Assembly (NCBI GenBank): GCA_001871085.1
Contig: MNUQ01000114.1
Location: 11,092-51,425 of the forward strand
DNA: 40,334 bases
Reading direction: 5' to 3'
From: Desulfovibrionaceae bacterium CG1_02_65_16
GTDB taxonomy: Bacteria; Desulfobacterota; Desulfovibrionia; Desulfovibrionales; Desulfovibrionaceae
Positions within the stretch are counted from its first letter, which is position 1, and each line of letters begins with the position of its first letter. A program made the position numbers and the translations under genes. The notes below the pieces were generated by a model. It ran no database searches. It was not told where the DNA came from and saw only the letters and a list, made by a program, of their open reading frames with translations. Positions 17,913-28,526 of the stretch are shown here, one piece after another.

Positions 17913-19280
17913 ATGTCGTCCATGCAAGCAAGCCCCACCATTCTCACTATCGCCGGGTCCGACTCCGGCGGCGGCGCAGGCATTCAGGCCGACCTCAAGA
18001 CCATCGCCATGCTCGGCGGATTCGGCGCGTCGGTCATCACCGCGCTCACCGCGCAGAACACCACGGCCGTCACCGGCATTCACCCGGCTCCCGCTGAGTT
18101 TGTGGCCCGGCAGTACGAGTCCGTCACCTCGGATTTGACCGTGCGCGCCGCCAAGACCGGCATGCTTTTCTCCGCGGAGATCATCCAGGCCATCGCCGAG
18201 CCCCTGCGACGCCGAAGCTTTCCGCTGGTCATCGATCCCGTATGCGTGGCCCAGTCCGGCGCGCGTCTGCTGGAGGAAGCGGCCGTGACGGAGATGGTGC
18301 GCAGCCTGTTCCCCCAGGCCGATCTCATTACCCCGAACATCCCCGAGGCCGAGCTGTTCACCGGCCTTTCCATCAGAAGCGCCCAGGACATTTGCGAGGC
18401 GGCCGCGCGGCTGCTGGCCTTGGGCCCCAAGGCCGTGCTCATCAAGGGCGGGCACATGGACTCGCCGGCCTCCACGGACTGGTACGCCACACCGGGGCAG
18501 AAGCCTTTGCCCCTCATGCAGTCGCGTGTGGACACGCCGAACCTGCACGGCACGGGCTGCACGCTTTCCGCCGCCATTGCCGCGCACCTGGGACTTGGGC
18601 ACGACATGCTCGCAAGCGTGCGCAAGGCCCAGGCGTATCTGCACGCGGCGCTGCTCGCCAGCTATTCCGTTGGCGCGGGCGGCGGTTCGCCCAACCACGC
18701 CGTGCCCCTGCTCAAGGAGCAGGCCCGGCTGGGACTGCTCGACGAGCTGGCCGAGGCGGGCAGGGCACTGGCGCAGCTGCCGCGTTTCGCCCGGCTCATC
18801 CCCGAGGTGCGCTCCAATCTTGTGCTTTCGCTGCCCTACGCGGGCGACGCCACCGACGTGGCGGGCTATTCCGGGCGCATCACCTGCACCCGGCGCGGCG
18901 AGGTCATTCTGGCCGGCGGGCCGGAGTTCGGAGCCTCGTCGCACATGGCGCGCGTGCTGTTGGCCGCGCGGCGGCACAACTCGGGCCTCTCGTGCGCGCT
19001 CAACATCATTTGCGACGAGAAGACGCTGGGCGCGCTCAAGCGCAGCGGGCTCACCGCCGCGAGCTTCAATCGCGCCGACGAGCCGTCCGACGGCCTTGGG
19101 CGCGGGGGCGGCACCATGGACTGGGGCACGCTTTCCGCCATCGAGGCTTCGAACACGCCGCGCACCATCGACGCCGTGTTCGACCTGGGTGGTCCCGGCA
19201 AGGAGCCCATGATCCGGCTGCTGGCGCGCGACCCGGCGGAATTGCTGCTCAAGGTGCGGCGCATTCTGGACTTGCTGTAG
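17913..19280 (+). CDS. thiD: Bifunctional HMP/HMP-P kinase and ThiN-type thiamine-phosphate synthase
   Basis: This 455-residue fusion acts in thiamine synthesis. Residues 1-265 are ThiD, which phosphorylates hydroxymethylpyrimidine twice: Gly-Ser-Asp-Ser-Gly-Gly-Gly-Ala-Gly-Ile-Gln-Ala-Asp, Ile-Asp-Pro-Val near 110, and the anion-hole Gly-Thr-Gly-Cys-Thr-Leu-Ser-Ala-Ala near 212. Residues about 285-455 match ThiN, the non-ThiE thiamine-phosphate synthase first seen in archaea (Pro-Glu-Val-Arg-Ser-Asn-Leu, then Gly-Gly-Pro-Glu-Phe-Gly-Ala-Ser-Ser-His, Phe-Asn-Arg-Ala-Asp-Glu-Pro, Gly-Gly-Thr-Met-Asp-Trp-Gly). It would join HMP-PP to the thiazole phosphate. No TPP-riboswitch core is visible upstream. 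An in-frame ATG three codons on is a possible alternative start. Confidence 0.88.
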   Translation: MSSMQASPTILTIAGSDSGGGAGIQADLKTIAMLGGFGASVITALTAQNTTAVTGIHPAPAEFVARQYESVTSDLTVRAAKTGMLFSAEIIQAIAEPLRRRSFPLVIDPVCVAQSGARLLEEAAVTEMVRSLFPQADLITPNIPEAELFTGLSIRSAQDICEAAARLLALGPKAVLIKGGHMDSPASTDWYATPGQKPLPLMQSRVDTPNLHGTGCTLSAAIAAHLGLGHDMLASVRKAQAYLHAALLASYSVGAGGGSPNHAVPLLKEQARLGLLDELAEAGRALAQLPRFARLIPEVRSNLVLSLPYAGDATDVAGYSGRITCTRRGEVILAGGPEFGASSHMARVLLAARRHNSGLSCALNIICDEKTLGALKRSGLTAASFNRADEPSDGLGRGGGTMDWGTLSAIEASNTPRTIDAVFDLGGPGKEPMIRLLARDPAELLLKVRRILDLL

Positions 19281-19320
19281 CGGCCGGGAACCTGTCGGAC
19301 CCGGACGACGCGCGTCCCGG

Positions 19321-19349
19321 TTGACAGTTTGCCGCCCCCCGCTTATCTA
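19321..19349 (+). promoter_or_regulatory. Candidate sigma70 promoter for tRNA-Leu
   Basis: A perfect TTGACA (19321-19326) and TATCTA (19344-19349) are 17 bases apart. The start would fall about 57 bases before the mature tRNA. Two further TTGACA copies (19359-19364 and 19404-19409) have no -10 box at the right distance. Confidence 0.5.
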
Positions 19350-19412
19350 ACAGGACTTTTGACAGCGCTGGCGCCGGGCTTTCCGCGCGGCGCGCATGGC
19401 GGTTTGACAGAC

Positions 19413-19497
19413 GCGAGAGTGGCGGAATTGGTAGACGCACTGGACTTAGGATCCAGCGGCCGCGTCCGTGGGAGTTCGAGTCTCCCCTCTCGCACCA
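19413..19497 (+). tRNA. tRNA-Leu (anticodon UAG)
   Basis: The acceptor arm GCGAGAG (19413-19419) pairs with CTCTCGC (19487-19493), followed by discriminator A and an encoded CCA. The anticodon stem CTGGA/TCCAG (19440-19444 with 19452-19456) encloses a CTTAGGA loop with anticodon TAG at 19447-19449. The D-loop, a long class II variable arm and the TTCGAGT T-loop are all present. It reads CUN leucine codons. The trigger factor gene starts 61 bases after it. Confidence 0.96.
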
Positions 19498-19558
19498 TGA
19501 AACGAAAAACGCGACCCGCGCGACCGCGGGCTGACATCTTCAGGAGGACGGCAAGTCA

Positions 19559-20935
19559 ATGGATTACAAGGTCGAAGAGCTTTCTCCGGTCAAACGCAAG
19601 ATCAACATCACCGTGCCCGTGGAGGAGGTCAACGCGGCCCTCACCACCGCTGTGGCCATGTACCGCAACCGCTACGAGATCAAGGGCTTCCGCCGCGGCA
19701 AGGCCCCTTCCTCCGTGGTTGAGGGCAAGTACCGCAGCCAGATCTATTCCGAGGCCACCACTGACCTTGTGAATTTTCAGATCAATGAGGCTCTTTCCAC
19801 CCTCGGCGTCATGCCCTTGTCCCGCATCGACATGGATGGCAAGGAGCTGGTGCGCGACCAGGAGTTCAACTACTCCATCAGCTTTGAGGTCGCCCCGACC
19901 TTTGACCTGCCCGACTACGAAGGCTTGGCCGTCGATGTGGAGAAGGCCGTGGTCAAGGAGGAGGAGGTTCAGGAGGTTGAGCAGCGCATTCTGAACAACG
20001 CCGCCACAGTGAAGCCCATCACCGAGGTTCGCCCCGCCGCCGATGGTGACATTGTGGTCATCACCTTCGGCGCCTACAAAGGTGAGGAGGTCTTCCAGGG
20101 CATTCAGGCCGAGAATTTCGAGCTCACCCTGGGCGACCGGCAGGCTCTGCCCGAGTTTGAGGCCATGCTCAAGACCCTTAAAACCGGCGAGAAGGGCGAG
20201 TGCGAAATCACTTTCCCCGAGGATTTCATTAATCCCGCCATGGCCGGTCAGACGCTCACCATGCGCGCCACCCTGCACGCCATCAAGGAGAAGACCCTGC
20301 CCGAGCTCACCGACGAGGTGGCCAAGCGCGCCGGCGGCTTCGATTCCGTGGAGAAGATGCGCGAGGCCATCCACCAATCCTACATGCAGAGCCGCCAGCA
20401 GCTCAACCGCTCCGTGGCGCAGAAAAAGCTGCTGGACCAGATGATCGCCAAGGTGGACTTCCCCCTGCCGCCCAGCATGGTCGAGAACCATATCGACCGT
20501 CTGCTGGCCGATCTTGAGCAGCGCCTGGACCGCCAGGGCAAGAGTCTGGCCGCGCTGAACAAGACCCCCGAGGAACTGCGCGAAAGCCACCGCGCCCAGG
20601 CCGAGGAGGCCGTGCGCAGCGAAATACTGCTGCTGGCCGTGGCCAAAAAGGAAAACCTCGAGGTGAAGCCCGAGGAGATCGACGTCGCCCTGACCCAGGT
20701 TGCCCGCCAGCACGGCCAGGACCTTTTGAGCGTGAAGCAGTACTACGAGGAGCACAACCTCATCTTCCCCTTGAAGGATCGCCTGCTGGCCGACAAGGCC
20801 ATTGAGCTGATTTACGCCCGCGCCGCCAAGACCGAGGTGGAGCCCGCCGAGGCGAAGGCCGAGGGCCCCGATACGGAAAAAGCGGCCAAGCCGAAGAAGC
20901 CCCGCGCCAAGAAGGCTGATGCCCCCAAGGAGTAG
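19559..20935 (+). CDS. tig: Trigger factor
   Basis: This 458-residue ribosome-bound chaperone and prolyl isomerase meets nascent chains at the exit tunnel. The ribosome-binding loop Gly-Phe-Arg-Arg-Gly-Lys-Ala-Pro is at residues 43-50. The PPIase (FKBP-like) domain lies near 150-240 and the helical C-terminal domain follows. The tail is an unusually Lys/Ala/Pro-rich stretch (Glu-Lys-Ala-Ala-Lys-Pro-Lys-Lys-Pro-Arg-Ala-Lys-Lys) about 40 residues long, probably disordered. AGGAGG precedes the ATG. It opens the tig-clpP-clpX-lon run. Confidence 0.97.
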   Translation: MDYKVEELSPVKRKINITVPVEEVNAALTTAVAMYRNRYEIKGFRRGKAPSSVVEGKYRSQIYSEATTDLVNFQINEALSTLGVMPLSRIDMDGKELVRDQEFNYSISFEVAPTFDLPDYEGLAVDVEKAVVKEEEVQEVEQRILNNAATVKPITEVRPAADGDIVVITFGAYKGEEVFQGIQAENFELTLGDRQALPEFEAMLKTLKTGEKGECEITFPEDFINPAMAGQTLTMRATLHAIKEKTLPELTDEVAKRAGGFDSVEKMREAIHQSYMQSRQQLNRSVAQKKLLDQMIAKVDFPLPPSMVENHIDRLLADLEQRLDRQGKSLAALNKTPEELRESHRAQAEEAVRSEILLLAVAKKENLEVKPEEIDVALTQVARQHGQDLLSVKQYYEEHNLIFPLKDRLLADKAIELIYARAAKTEVEPAEAKAEGPDTEKAAKPKKPRAKKADAPKE

Positions 20936-20975
20936 CCTTGGCTGACATTCGCCATTGCCATGATTGATTGACAGC

Positions 20976-21009
20976 GCGCGGCGGCCGGCACATGCTCCGG
21001 CCGCCGCGC
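20976..21009 (+). terminator. Strong hairpin between tig and clpP
   Basis: A perfect 13-bp GC-rich stem (20976-20988 with 20997-21009) has an 8-base loop and is followed closely by TTTT at 21014-21017. The T-run is short, so it may end only part of the transcripts or act as an RNA-stability element. Confidence 0.55.
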
Positions 21010-21046
21010 CATGATTTTGTGGACTCCCCGCTGTTTCGCCCGCATA

Positions 21047-21074
21047 TTGACGGACGGAAACTTGCCCTTATTTT
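21047..21074 (+). promoter_or_regulatory. Candidate sigma70 promoter for clpP-clpX
   Basis: TTGACG (21047-21052) and TATTTT (21069-21074) are 16 bases apart, with five and four of six matches. It lies downstream of the hairpin and about 100 bases before the clpP ATG. Confidence 0.45.
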
Positions 21075-21175
21075 GGAGTGGCGGCATATGGTTTCCCTGC
21101 AAACCGGCCGATGAATCCAGCGCAGTCAACACGATAAGGAAGCGCCAAAGGCGCGCCCGACCCAAGGAGTCGCCC

Positions 21176-21778
21176 ATGCCAGCTGTGCCCATTGTCATTG
21201 AAACCACCGGCCGCACCGAGCGCGCCTACGACATTTACTCCCGTCTGCTCAAAGACCGCATCATCCTGCTCGGCAGTCCCATAGACGACCATGTGGCCAG
21301 CCTGATATGCGCGCAGTTGCTTTTTCTGGAGTCCGAGGACCCGGAAAAGGAAATCTACATGTACATCAATTCGCCCGGCGGCGTGGTGACGGCCGGCATG
21401 GCCATTTACGACACCATGCAGTACATCGCCCCGCCCGTGGCCACCCTGTGCATGGGTCAGGCCGCCAGCATGGCCTCGCTGCTGTTGTGCGCGGGCGCAA
21501 AAGGCCTGCGCTACGCCCTGCCGCACAGCCGCATCCTCATCCACCAGCCCCTCGGCGGCGCCCAGGGCCAGGCCTCGGACATCGGCATTCAGGCCCGCGA
21601 GATTTTGCGCTTGCGCGAGGAGCTCAACGGCATTCTGGCCGGGCACACGGGGCAGAGCGTGGAGCGTATTGAGAAGGACACGGACCGCGACTATTTTATG
21701 ACCGCTCAAGAGGCCAAGGATTACGGCATCATCGACACCATCATGGTCAAGCGCGGCGACGCGGAAAAGAAGGCTTAG
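21176..21778 (+). CDS. clpP: ATP-dependent Clp protease proteolytic subunit
   Basis: This 200-residue serine protease forms the 14-mer chamber that degrades proteins fed by ClpX or ClpA. The catalytic triad is visible: Ser98 in Gly-Gln-Ala-Ala-Ser-Met-Ala-Ser, His123 in Ile-Leu-Ile-His-Gln-Pro, and Asp in Thr-Asp-Arg-Asp-Tyr-Phe-Met near 172. Asn-Ser-Pro-Gly-Gly near 65 forms the oxyanion part. AAGGAG precedes the ATG at 21176, preferred over the long in-frame extension from 21011. clpX follows after 10 bases. Confidence 0.97.
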   Translation: MPAVPIVIETTGRTERAYDIYSRLLKDRIILLGSPIDDHVASLICAQLLFLESEDPEKEIYMYINSPGGVVTAGMAIYDTMQYIAPPVATLCMGQAASMASLLLCAGAKGLRYALPHSRILIHQPLGGAQGQASDIGIQAREILRLREELNGILAGHTGQSVERIEKDTDRDYFMTAQEAKDYGIIDTIMVKRGDAEKKA

Positions 21779-21788
21779 GGATACCAGC

Positions 21789-23039
<1,251 letters not shown>

Positions 23040-23067
23040 GCGCGCTTTGAGCCTCCGTCACATAGCC

Positions 23068-23110
23068 GTCCTGCGGGCGGGGCGACCCTGCGCCCCCGCC
23101 GTCGCAGGAC
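23068..23110 (+). promoter_or_regulatory. Long GC-rich hairpin between clpX and lon
   Basis: GTCCTGCG (23068-23075) pairs with CGCAGGAC (23103-23110), and GGCGGGG (23076-23082) with CCCCGCC (23094-23100), giving about 15 bp with a two-base bulge and an 11-base loop. There is no T-run. It ends 28 bases before the lon ATG and may stabilise, process or attenuate the transcript. Confidence 0.55.
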
Positions 23111-23138
23111 CAAGCCCGGCCCCGGCCAAGGAGCAAGC

Positions 23139-25589
23139 ATGACCGAAGAAAACGCTCTGGAACCCCAAACCCAGCCGGACGATTCCGTGTTGCCCCTCAT
23201 GTCCCTGCGCGAAGTGGTGATGTTCCCGCGCTCCATCATGCCCCTGTTCGTGGGACGTGAGGCCTCCATCAAGGCCATTGAGAGCGCCATCGCCCTGCAC
23301 GACAAGCACATCTTTCTGGTGACGCAGCGCGCGCCCGAGAAAGAAAAGCCTGAGGCGGAAGACCTGTTCGTCGTGGGCACGGTGAGCCGCATTTTGCAGA
23401 TGCTGCGCTTGCCCGATGGCACCATCAAGGTGCTGTTTGAGGGGCTTTACCGCGCAAACTGGCATATTCTCACCACCGATCCAGAGGACGCCGGGGATTT
23501 CCCCCTGGTCCGCGTGGACCGGCTGGACGACCTGACCGGCGACAAGGGCGAGGGCGACGCGCTCATCCGCGCCGTCAACGAATCGCTGGAGACATACGCG
23601 CGCAACAACAAGAAGCTTTCGCCGGAATCTGTCCTGGCCATGGCCGCCCTGCGCGAGCCCGGTGCCCTGGCCGACGCCGTTATGCCGCACCTCAAGGTGG
23701 ACTTTGAGCGCAAACAGCGCGCCCTGGAGATCACCGAAGGCGGCAAGCGCCTGGAATACGTTTACGAGCTGCTCATGGGCGAGATCGAGATCGCCAGCAT
23801 TGAGAAGCGCGTCAAGGGCCGCGTCAAGGGCCAGATGGAGAAGAACCAGCGCGAGTATTATTTGAACGAGCAGATGAAGGCCATCCACAAGGAGATGGGC
23901 CGCGAGGACGACCCCATGGCCGAGGCGGTTGAGCTGGAAAAGCGCCTCGACGAAAAGATCATGCCCGAGGAATCGCGCGAGCGGGTCCGGAAGGAGATCC
24001 GCAAGCTGCGGCAGATGCAGGCCTCCAGCGCGGAATACACGGTTGTGCGCAACTATGTTGACTGGATTCTGGACCTGCCCTGGGGCGCGCTCAAGGACTC
24101 GGACCTGGACATCGCCCGCGCCCGCACGGTGCTGGATGAGGATCACTACGGCCTGGAAAAGCCCAAGGAGCGCATCCTCGAATACATTGCCGTCCTCAGC
24201 CTTGTGAAAACCATGAAGGGCCCCATTCTTTGCTTTGTGGGCCCCCCCGGCGTGGGCAAGACCTCCATCGCCAAGTCCATCTCGCGCGCCATGGACCGTG
24301 AGTTCATGCGCATCTCCCTTGGCGGCGTGCGCGACGAGGCGGAGATACGCGGCCACCGCCGCACCTATGTCGGCGCGCTGCCGGGCAAGATCATCCATTC
24401 GCTGCGGCGCTGCAAGTTCAACAATCCCGTCATTTGCCTGGACGAAGTGGACAAGATGAGCACGGACTTCCGGGGCGATCCCTCGTCCGCGCTGCTGGAA
24501 GTTCTTGACCCCGAACAGAACTACGCCTTCAACGACCACTACCTGGACCTGGACTATGATTTGTCCAAGGTCTTCTTTATCACCACGGCCAACACGCTGG
24601 ACTCCATTCCGCTGCCCCTGCGCGACCGCATGGAGATCATCCGTCTGCCGGGCTATTTAGAGACGGAGAAGCTCAAAATCGCCAAGCAGTTTTTGTTGGG
24701 CAAGCAACGCGAGCTGCACGGCCTGACGGATGCGAACATAACCATCTCCGACAACGCCATGTTGGAGATCATCCGCCGCTATACGCGGGAGGCCGGCGTG
24801 CGCAACCTGGAGCGGGAGATCGCCTCGCTGTGCCGCAAGGTGGCCATGAAGATAGTGGAGGACAAGAGCGTCAGCACCGTCGCAGTGAACCGGACGAACC
24901 TGGAAAGCCTGCTTGGCGTGCCCAAGTACCGGCACGAGGAGCGCGAGGACAAGGCGCAGGTGGGGGTCACCACCGGGCTGGCCTGGACGCAGATGGGCGG
25001 TGAGCTGCTGCTTGTCGAGGTGGTGCTCATGAACGGCTCCGGCAAGGTGGAGATCACCGGCAAGCTCGGCGAGGTCATGCAGGAGTCCGCCCGCGCGGCG
25101 CTCTCGTACCTGCGGTCGCGTTCCGACCTCTTCGGCCTCAAGCGCGACTTCCACAAGGAGATCGACATCCATGTGCACGTGCCCGAGGGAGCAACGCCCA
25201 AGGACGGGCCCTCGGCCGGCGTGGCGCTGGCCACGTCCATTGTCTCGGCGCTTTTGAACATCCCTGTGCGCAACGATGTGGCCATGACCGGCGAGATAAC
25301 CCTGCGCGGACGCGTGCTGCCCATCGGCGGCCTGCGCGAGAAGCTCCTCGCCGCGCACCGCGGCCGGGTGGGCACGGTGTTTATTCCGGCCGATAACGAG
25401 AAGGACCTCAAGGAAGTGCCTGACGAGATCCTGAGGGACCTCAAGATCATCCCCGTTGAAAACGTGGACACTGTGCTGGAGCAGGCGTTGCAGTGCGACA
25501 GCCCGAGCGCGCTCTTTTGCGGACGGGACAACATCTCGCCTTTAAGCGACTTGCTGGTTAAGGAAGAATACCTGCGGCCCACACACTAG
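23139..25589 (+). CDS. lon: ATP-dependent protease Lon
   Basis: This 816-residue LonA-type protease degrades damaged and regulatory proteins. It has the N-terminal substrate-binding domain ([10 protein letters not shown] near 20-30), a coiled region, an AAA+ domain with Walker A Gly-Pro-Pro-Gly-Val-Gly-Lys-Thr near 367 and Walker B Ile-Cys-Leu-Asp-Glu-Val-Asp, and a C-terminal Ser-Lys protease domain with Ser about 692 in Lys-Asp-Gly-Pro-Ser-Ala-Gly and the catalytic Lys about 735 in Gly-Leu-Arg-Glu-Lys. AAGGAG precedes the ATG. No membrane segment, so LonA, not LonB. A two-way terminator follows. Confidence 0.97.
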   Translation: MTEENALEPQTQPDDSVLPLMSLREVVMFPRSIMPLFVGREASIKAIESAIALHDKHIFLVTQRAPEKEKPEAEDLFVVGTVSRILQMLRLPDGTIKVLFEGLYRANWHILTTDPEDAGDFPLVRVDRLDDLTGDKGEGDALIRAVNESLETYARNNKKLSPESVLAMAALREPGALADAVMPHLKVDFERKQRALEITEGGKRLEYVYELLMGEIEIASIEKRVKGRVKGQMEKNQREYYLNEQMKAIHKEMGREDDPMAEAVELEKRLDEKIMPEESRERVRKEIRKLRQMQASSAEYTVVRNYVDWILDLPWGALKDSDLDIARARTVLDEDHYGLEKPKERILEYIAVLSLVKTMKGPILCFVGPPGVGKTSIAKSISRAMDREFMRISLGGVRDEAEIRGHRRTYVGALPGKIIHSLRRCKFNNPVICLDEVDKMSTDFRGDPSSALLEVLDPEQNYAFNDHYLDLDYDLSKVFFITTANTLDSIPLPLRDRMEIIRLPGYLETEKLKIAKQFLLGKQRELHGLTDANITISDNAMLEIIRRYTREAGVRNLEREIASLCRKVAMKIVEDKSVSTVAVNRTNLESLLGVPKYRHEEREDKAQVGVTTGLAWTQMGGELLLVEVVLMNGSGKVEITGKLGEVMQESARAALSYLRSRSDLFGLKRDFHKEIDIHVHVPEGATPKDGPSAGVALATSIVSALLNIPVRNDVAMTGEITLRGRVLPIGGLREKLLAAHRGRVGTVFIPADNEKDLKEVPDEILRDLKIIPVENVDTVLEQALQCDSPSALFCGRDNISPLSDLLVKEEYLRPTH

Positions 25590-25610
25590 GCGCCGCCGCA
25601 AACGCTGGAA

Positions 25611-25640
25611 AAAGAAAAGGCCGGGTCACCCCGGCCTTTT
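25611..25640. terminator. Bidirectional terminator between lon and the M23 peptidase gene
   Basis: A perfect 11-bp stem (25615-25625 with 25630-25640) has a TCAC loop. The stem has A4 at its foot on the left and T4 on the right, so it can end both lon and the convergent gene. Confidence 0.88.
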
Positions 25641-25662
25641 CCATATGTTGCGTGCGCGCCAG

Positions 25663-27051
25663 CTATTTGACCATGTGTTTGGTGATGTTGTCCTTGATCC
25701 AGTGCTCATCCCACCACTCCACGGGGCTGACTTGCAAGCCGGAGATGATGATGCCGAAGTGCAGATGGTCGCCGCCGGCCAAACCCGTGGCCCCGGTTTT
25801 GGCGATGATCTGCCCCTTGGCCACCTGCTGCCCCTTGGTCACGTTGATTTCGCTCAGGTGCGAGTAGAGGCTTTGCAGTCCCAGGCCGTGGTCGATGATG
25901 ATGCAGTTTCCGTAAATGCCGAAGAACTGGGCCAGCACAATGCGGCCGCTGTTGGCGGCGGGCACGGGCGCGTTGGCCACGCTGGCCAGATCCACGCCCA
26001 GGTGCGTCTCGTGGTCGATCTTTTCGCCATTGTAGAAGTAGTCGCGCTGGTCGCCGAATCCCGCGCGGCCGGCGGCGGCGGGCAGCCGCAAGAAGGCGCC
26101 TGTCCACAGCGGAGTGGGGGAGGTGTCCAGGCCGATCTTGAGCAGCTCGGCCACGTTCTGCTTGCGCAGCTCCGTGTTCACGCGCTTGTAAATCTCAATG
26201 GGCGTTTTGAGCTCCGGGTACATGGCGCTGTACTGGCCCATCTTGTCGTTCAGGAACGAGTCTGGAACGTTGAGCTGGTCGGCCTTGAAGATCTTGGGGA
26301 TGGCGAGCACGTTGATGCTCTGGCTGGCCTCGTTGCCGGCCTTGTCCTCAGCCATGACGCGCGGCTTGAACAACGCGGCGGGCATGTCATAGGGCATGGC
26401 GAAGTAGCAAAGAAACTCACCGTTCTTCTGTTGGTAGGCGGGGAAGAAATGGTCGCTGACCATGACGCCCGTGCGCTCCACCGGCTTGGAGACCGTGTAG
26501 GAGACCAAGCCCCCGCCGCCCTGGTTCACGTTGTGGATGCCGGGATTGACCGACAGGCGCGGCGGTGAGAAGTCGAGGACGAGATTTTGGATGAGGCTTG
26601 TCTTGCCGCGGCCCAGGAAGGAGAGCAGGGCATTATCGCGCGCGATAATGGCCAGCTCAAGGGGGCCCTCCTTGAAGCCGGACGCGCGCGGGAGGCGGAA
26701 GCTCTCCGTGTGCGTAAGCGATTTGTCGGGGAAGGTGCGGCGCAGCACCTCCACGCGTTTGCCGTCTTGCGTGGCGGTGACCACAAGCTCCTTGAGGCCC
26801 GCGCGAGCGCTGGCGAGATTCAGGGTGAAGTTTGTGGAGTACGAGGCCGCGCCCGTTTGCGGGGTCAGCTTGAGCACCGGCGCGCCGCCGTCGCGCACAA
26901 GGACGAACACGAGCAGACAGAGGATGGCCGCGCCGCAAAGGACGAGCAGATTCCGCAGAAAATGCCCCGGGCGGTTCCGGTCGGTGGTATGGAGTTTTCT
27001 GATGTTGCGGACATTGCCGGAGCGGTTCTTGGGCATGGGTTGCAGTTTCAT
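25663..27051 (-). CDS. Membrane-anchored M23 family metallopeptidase
   Basis: This 462-residue protein has a basic N-terminus (1-30), one membrane helix (about 31-52) and a large periplasmic part. The C-terminal LytM/M23 domain (about 345-450) shows the zinc motifs His-Leu-Gly-Val-Asp, then Ser-His-Leu and His-Leu-His-Phe-Gly. Active M23 enzymes cut peptidoglycan peptide bridges; here His-x3-Asp and His-x-His are both present, so activity is likely. The middle region (55-340) contains beta-rich segments that might bind wall or partner proteins. The ATG at 27051 has only a weak ribosome site (AAGAG). The CBS-domain gene lies 98 bases upstream on the same strand. Confidence 0.88.
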   Translation of the reverse strand: MKLQPMPKNRSGNVRNIRKLHTTDRNRPGHFLRNLLVLCGAAILCLLVFVLVRDGGAPVLKLTPQTGAASYSTNFTLNLASARAGLKELVVTATQDGKRVEVLRRTFPDKSLTHTESFRLPRASGFKEGPLELAIIARDNALLSFLGRGKTSLIQNLVLDFSPPRLSVNPGIHNVNQGGGGLVSYTVSKPVERTGVMVSDHFFPAYQQKNGEFLCYFAMPYDMPAALFKPRVMAEDKAGNEASQSINVLAIPKIFKADQLNVPDSFLNDKMGQYSAMYPELKTPIEIYKRVNTELRKQNVAELLKIGLDTSPTPLWTGAFLRLPAAAGRAGFGDQRDYFYNGEKIDHETHLGVDLASVANAPVPAANSGRIVLAQFFGIYGNCIIIDHGLGLQSLYSHLSEINVTKGQQVAKGQIIAKTGATGLAGGDHLHFGIIISGLQVSPVEWWDEHWIKDNITKHMVK

Positions 27052-27149
27052 GGCTCTTGGGGCGAAAGGTTGGGGAAAAGGGCGCGCGCGTACTCCGGCG
27101 CGGAGGCCGTTGCGCGTGGCGGTGCGCCCGCCTTGGTCGGTAAGGCGTG

Positions 27150-27587
27150 TCAGACTGTTTCGGCCTGGTCCATGGCGTCCAGCAGCTGTATTGTCAGCTG
27201 GAGGAAGTCGGCCTCGGTGATGATGCCGACCAGCGCGCCGTTTTCGACCACGGGCAGGCAGCCATACTTGTGATGATAGAGAATGTGCGCGGCGTCCCGC
27301 ACGGGCTGGTCCGGGGAGAGGGTGTGCACATCGGTGCGCATGATCTCCTGCAGGGGAATGCCGGCGTCTATCTCATCCTGCGTCGCCGGGTCGATGTTGG
27401 CCAGGTGCGAAACGGTGTTCGCCAGCACGTCGCGGTTGGTTATGAGCCCCAGGAAGCGGTTGTCCGCTCCAGTGATGGGCACATGGCGGATGCGCTTCTT
27501 GTCCATAAGCACGCGCGCGCTTTGCAGGGTGTCCGTTTCGCGCAAGGAGTAGACTGGCGTGGTCATAAGTTCGCGGATCTTGTACAT
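27150..27587 (-). CDS. Double CBS-domain protein
   Basis: This 145-residue protein is two CBS domains in tandem (about 1-60 and 78-140). The first begins Ile-Arg-Glu-Leu-Met-Thr-Thr-Pro-Val-Tyr-Ser and ends Gly-Leu-Ile-Thr-Asn-Arg-Asp; the second has Leu-Gln-Glu-Ile-Met-Arg-Thr-Asp-Val and ends Val-Gly-Ile-Ile-Thr-Glu-Ala-Asp. Such pairs bind adenine nucleotides and sense energy state. The ATG at 27587 has AAGGAG 8 bases upstream on the minus strand. The partner it regulates is unknown; the M23 gene downstream may share its transcript. Confidence 0.92.
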   Translation of the reverse strand: MYKIRELMTTPVYSLRETDTLQSARVLMDKKRIRHVPITGADNRFLGLITNRDVLANTVSHLANIDPATQDEIDAGIPLQEIMRTDVHTLSPDQPVRDAAHILYHHKYGCLPVVENGALVGIITEADFLQLTIQLLDAMDQAETV

Positions 27588-27758
27588 GGGGTGCTCCTTG
27601 GCGCTCTGGGTGCAGGGCCGGGGATGCGGCCACCGTTTTGATGTTAAAGGAAAGGGCGGGGGTGTCAAGAGCGTGCGGAGCCGTGTTGACTTGGCGCGGG
27701 AAATCTGGTCTGCACGGCCAGAATGATTTTATGGGGATGAGCAGAAAAGGGGGCATTG

Positions 27759-28403
27759 GTGCGGGTTGACCCGAAAAGACAGCGCGAGCGCATGGTTGCG
27801 GATCAGCTTATCGCGCGCGGCATAACCGATGCGCGCGTGCTGGCCGCCATGGGCGAGCTGCCCCGGCATCTTTTTGTGGAGGAGGCGCTTGCGAGCCAGG
27901 CCTATCTCGACAAGCCGCTGCCTCTTGGCGAGGGGCAGACCATCTCCCAACCTTACATGGTCGCTCTGATGAGCCAGATTCTCGAGGTCGCGCCCGGGGC
28001 CAAGGTGCTGGAGATAGGCACCGGGTCCGGTTATCAGGCCGCGGTGCTGGCCAAGCTCGGGGCCGACGTGCACACCGTTGAACGTATCCCCCGTCTGTGC
28101 GCCAGCGCGCGCGAGCGTCTGCTCGGCATGGGGCTCTTCAACGTCCACGTGAAGCAGGACGACGGCACCCTGGGGTGGCCCAGCGCCGCCCCCTTCGACC
28201 GCATCATCGTCACGGCGGGCGGACCGGAAGTGCCGCAGCCCCTGGTGGACCAGCTGGCCGAGGGCGGCCGTTTGGTCATGCCTGTGGGGCCCGCCCGGCG
28301 CTCCCAGTGTCTCGTTTTGGTGGAAAAAACGCCCGCAGGCCCCCACACCAGCGAAATTTGCCCCGTGGCCTTTGTGGACCTTGTGGGCGCGCACGGTTGG
28401 TAG
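27759..28403 (+). CDS. pcm: Protein-L-isoaspartate O-methyltransferase
   Basis: This 214-residue S-adenosylmethionine-dependent enzyme methylates damaged isoaspartyl residues so they can reset to aspartate. SAM-binding motif I [13 protein letters not shown] lies near 80-92, and the family signature [11 protein letters not shown] near 56. The Asp-Asp-Gly-Thr-Leu-Gly-Trp stretch is also typical. I chose GTG at 27759 because AAGGGGG lies 5 bases before it; a TTG one codon earlier is the alternative. A short GGCGG/CCGCC hairpin follows the gene at 28426-28439. Confidence 0.93.
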   Translation: MRVDPKRQRERMVADQLIARGITDARVLAAMGELPRHLFVEEALASQAYLDKPLPLGEGQTISQPYMVALMSQILEVAPGAKVLEIGTGSGYQAAVLAKLGADVHTVERIPRLCASARERLLGMGLFNVHVKQDDGTLGWPSAAPFDRIIVTAGGPEVPQPLVDQLAEGGRLVMPVGPARRSQCLVLVEKTPAGPHTSEICPVAFVDLVGAHGW

Positions 28404-28526
28404 CCGTTACACTATATTAAGCCTTGGCGGCAGGCCGCCGTTTCCGAGATTTACACGCCGCGCAAAATCGGCCATACTTCATTTTTGGCGGCGTAAACCG
28501 CACGACGCAAAACGGGAGAGACCATA

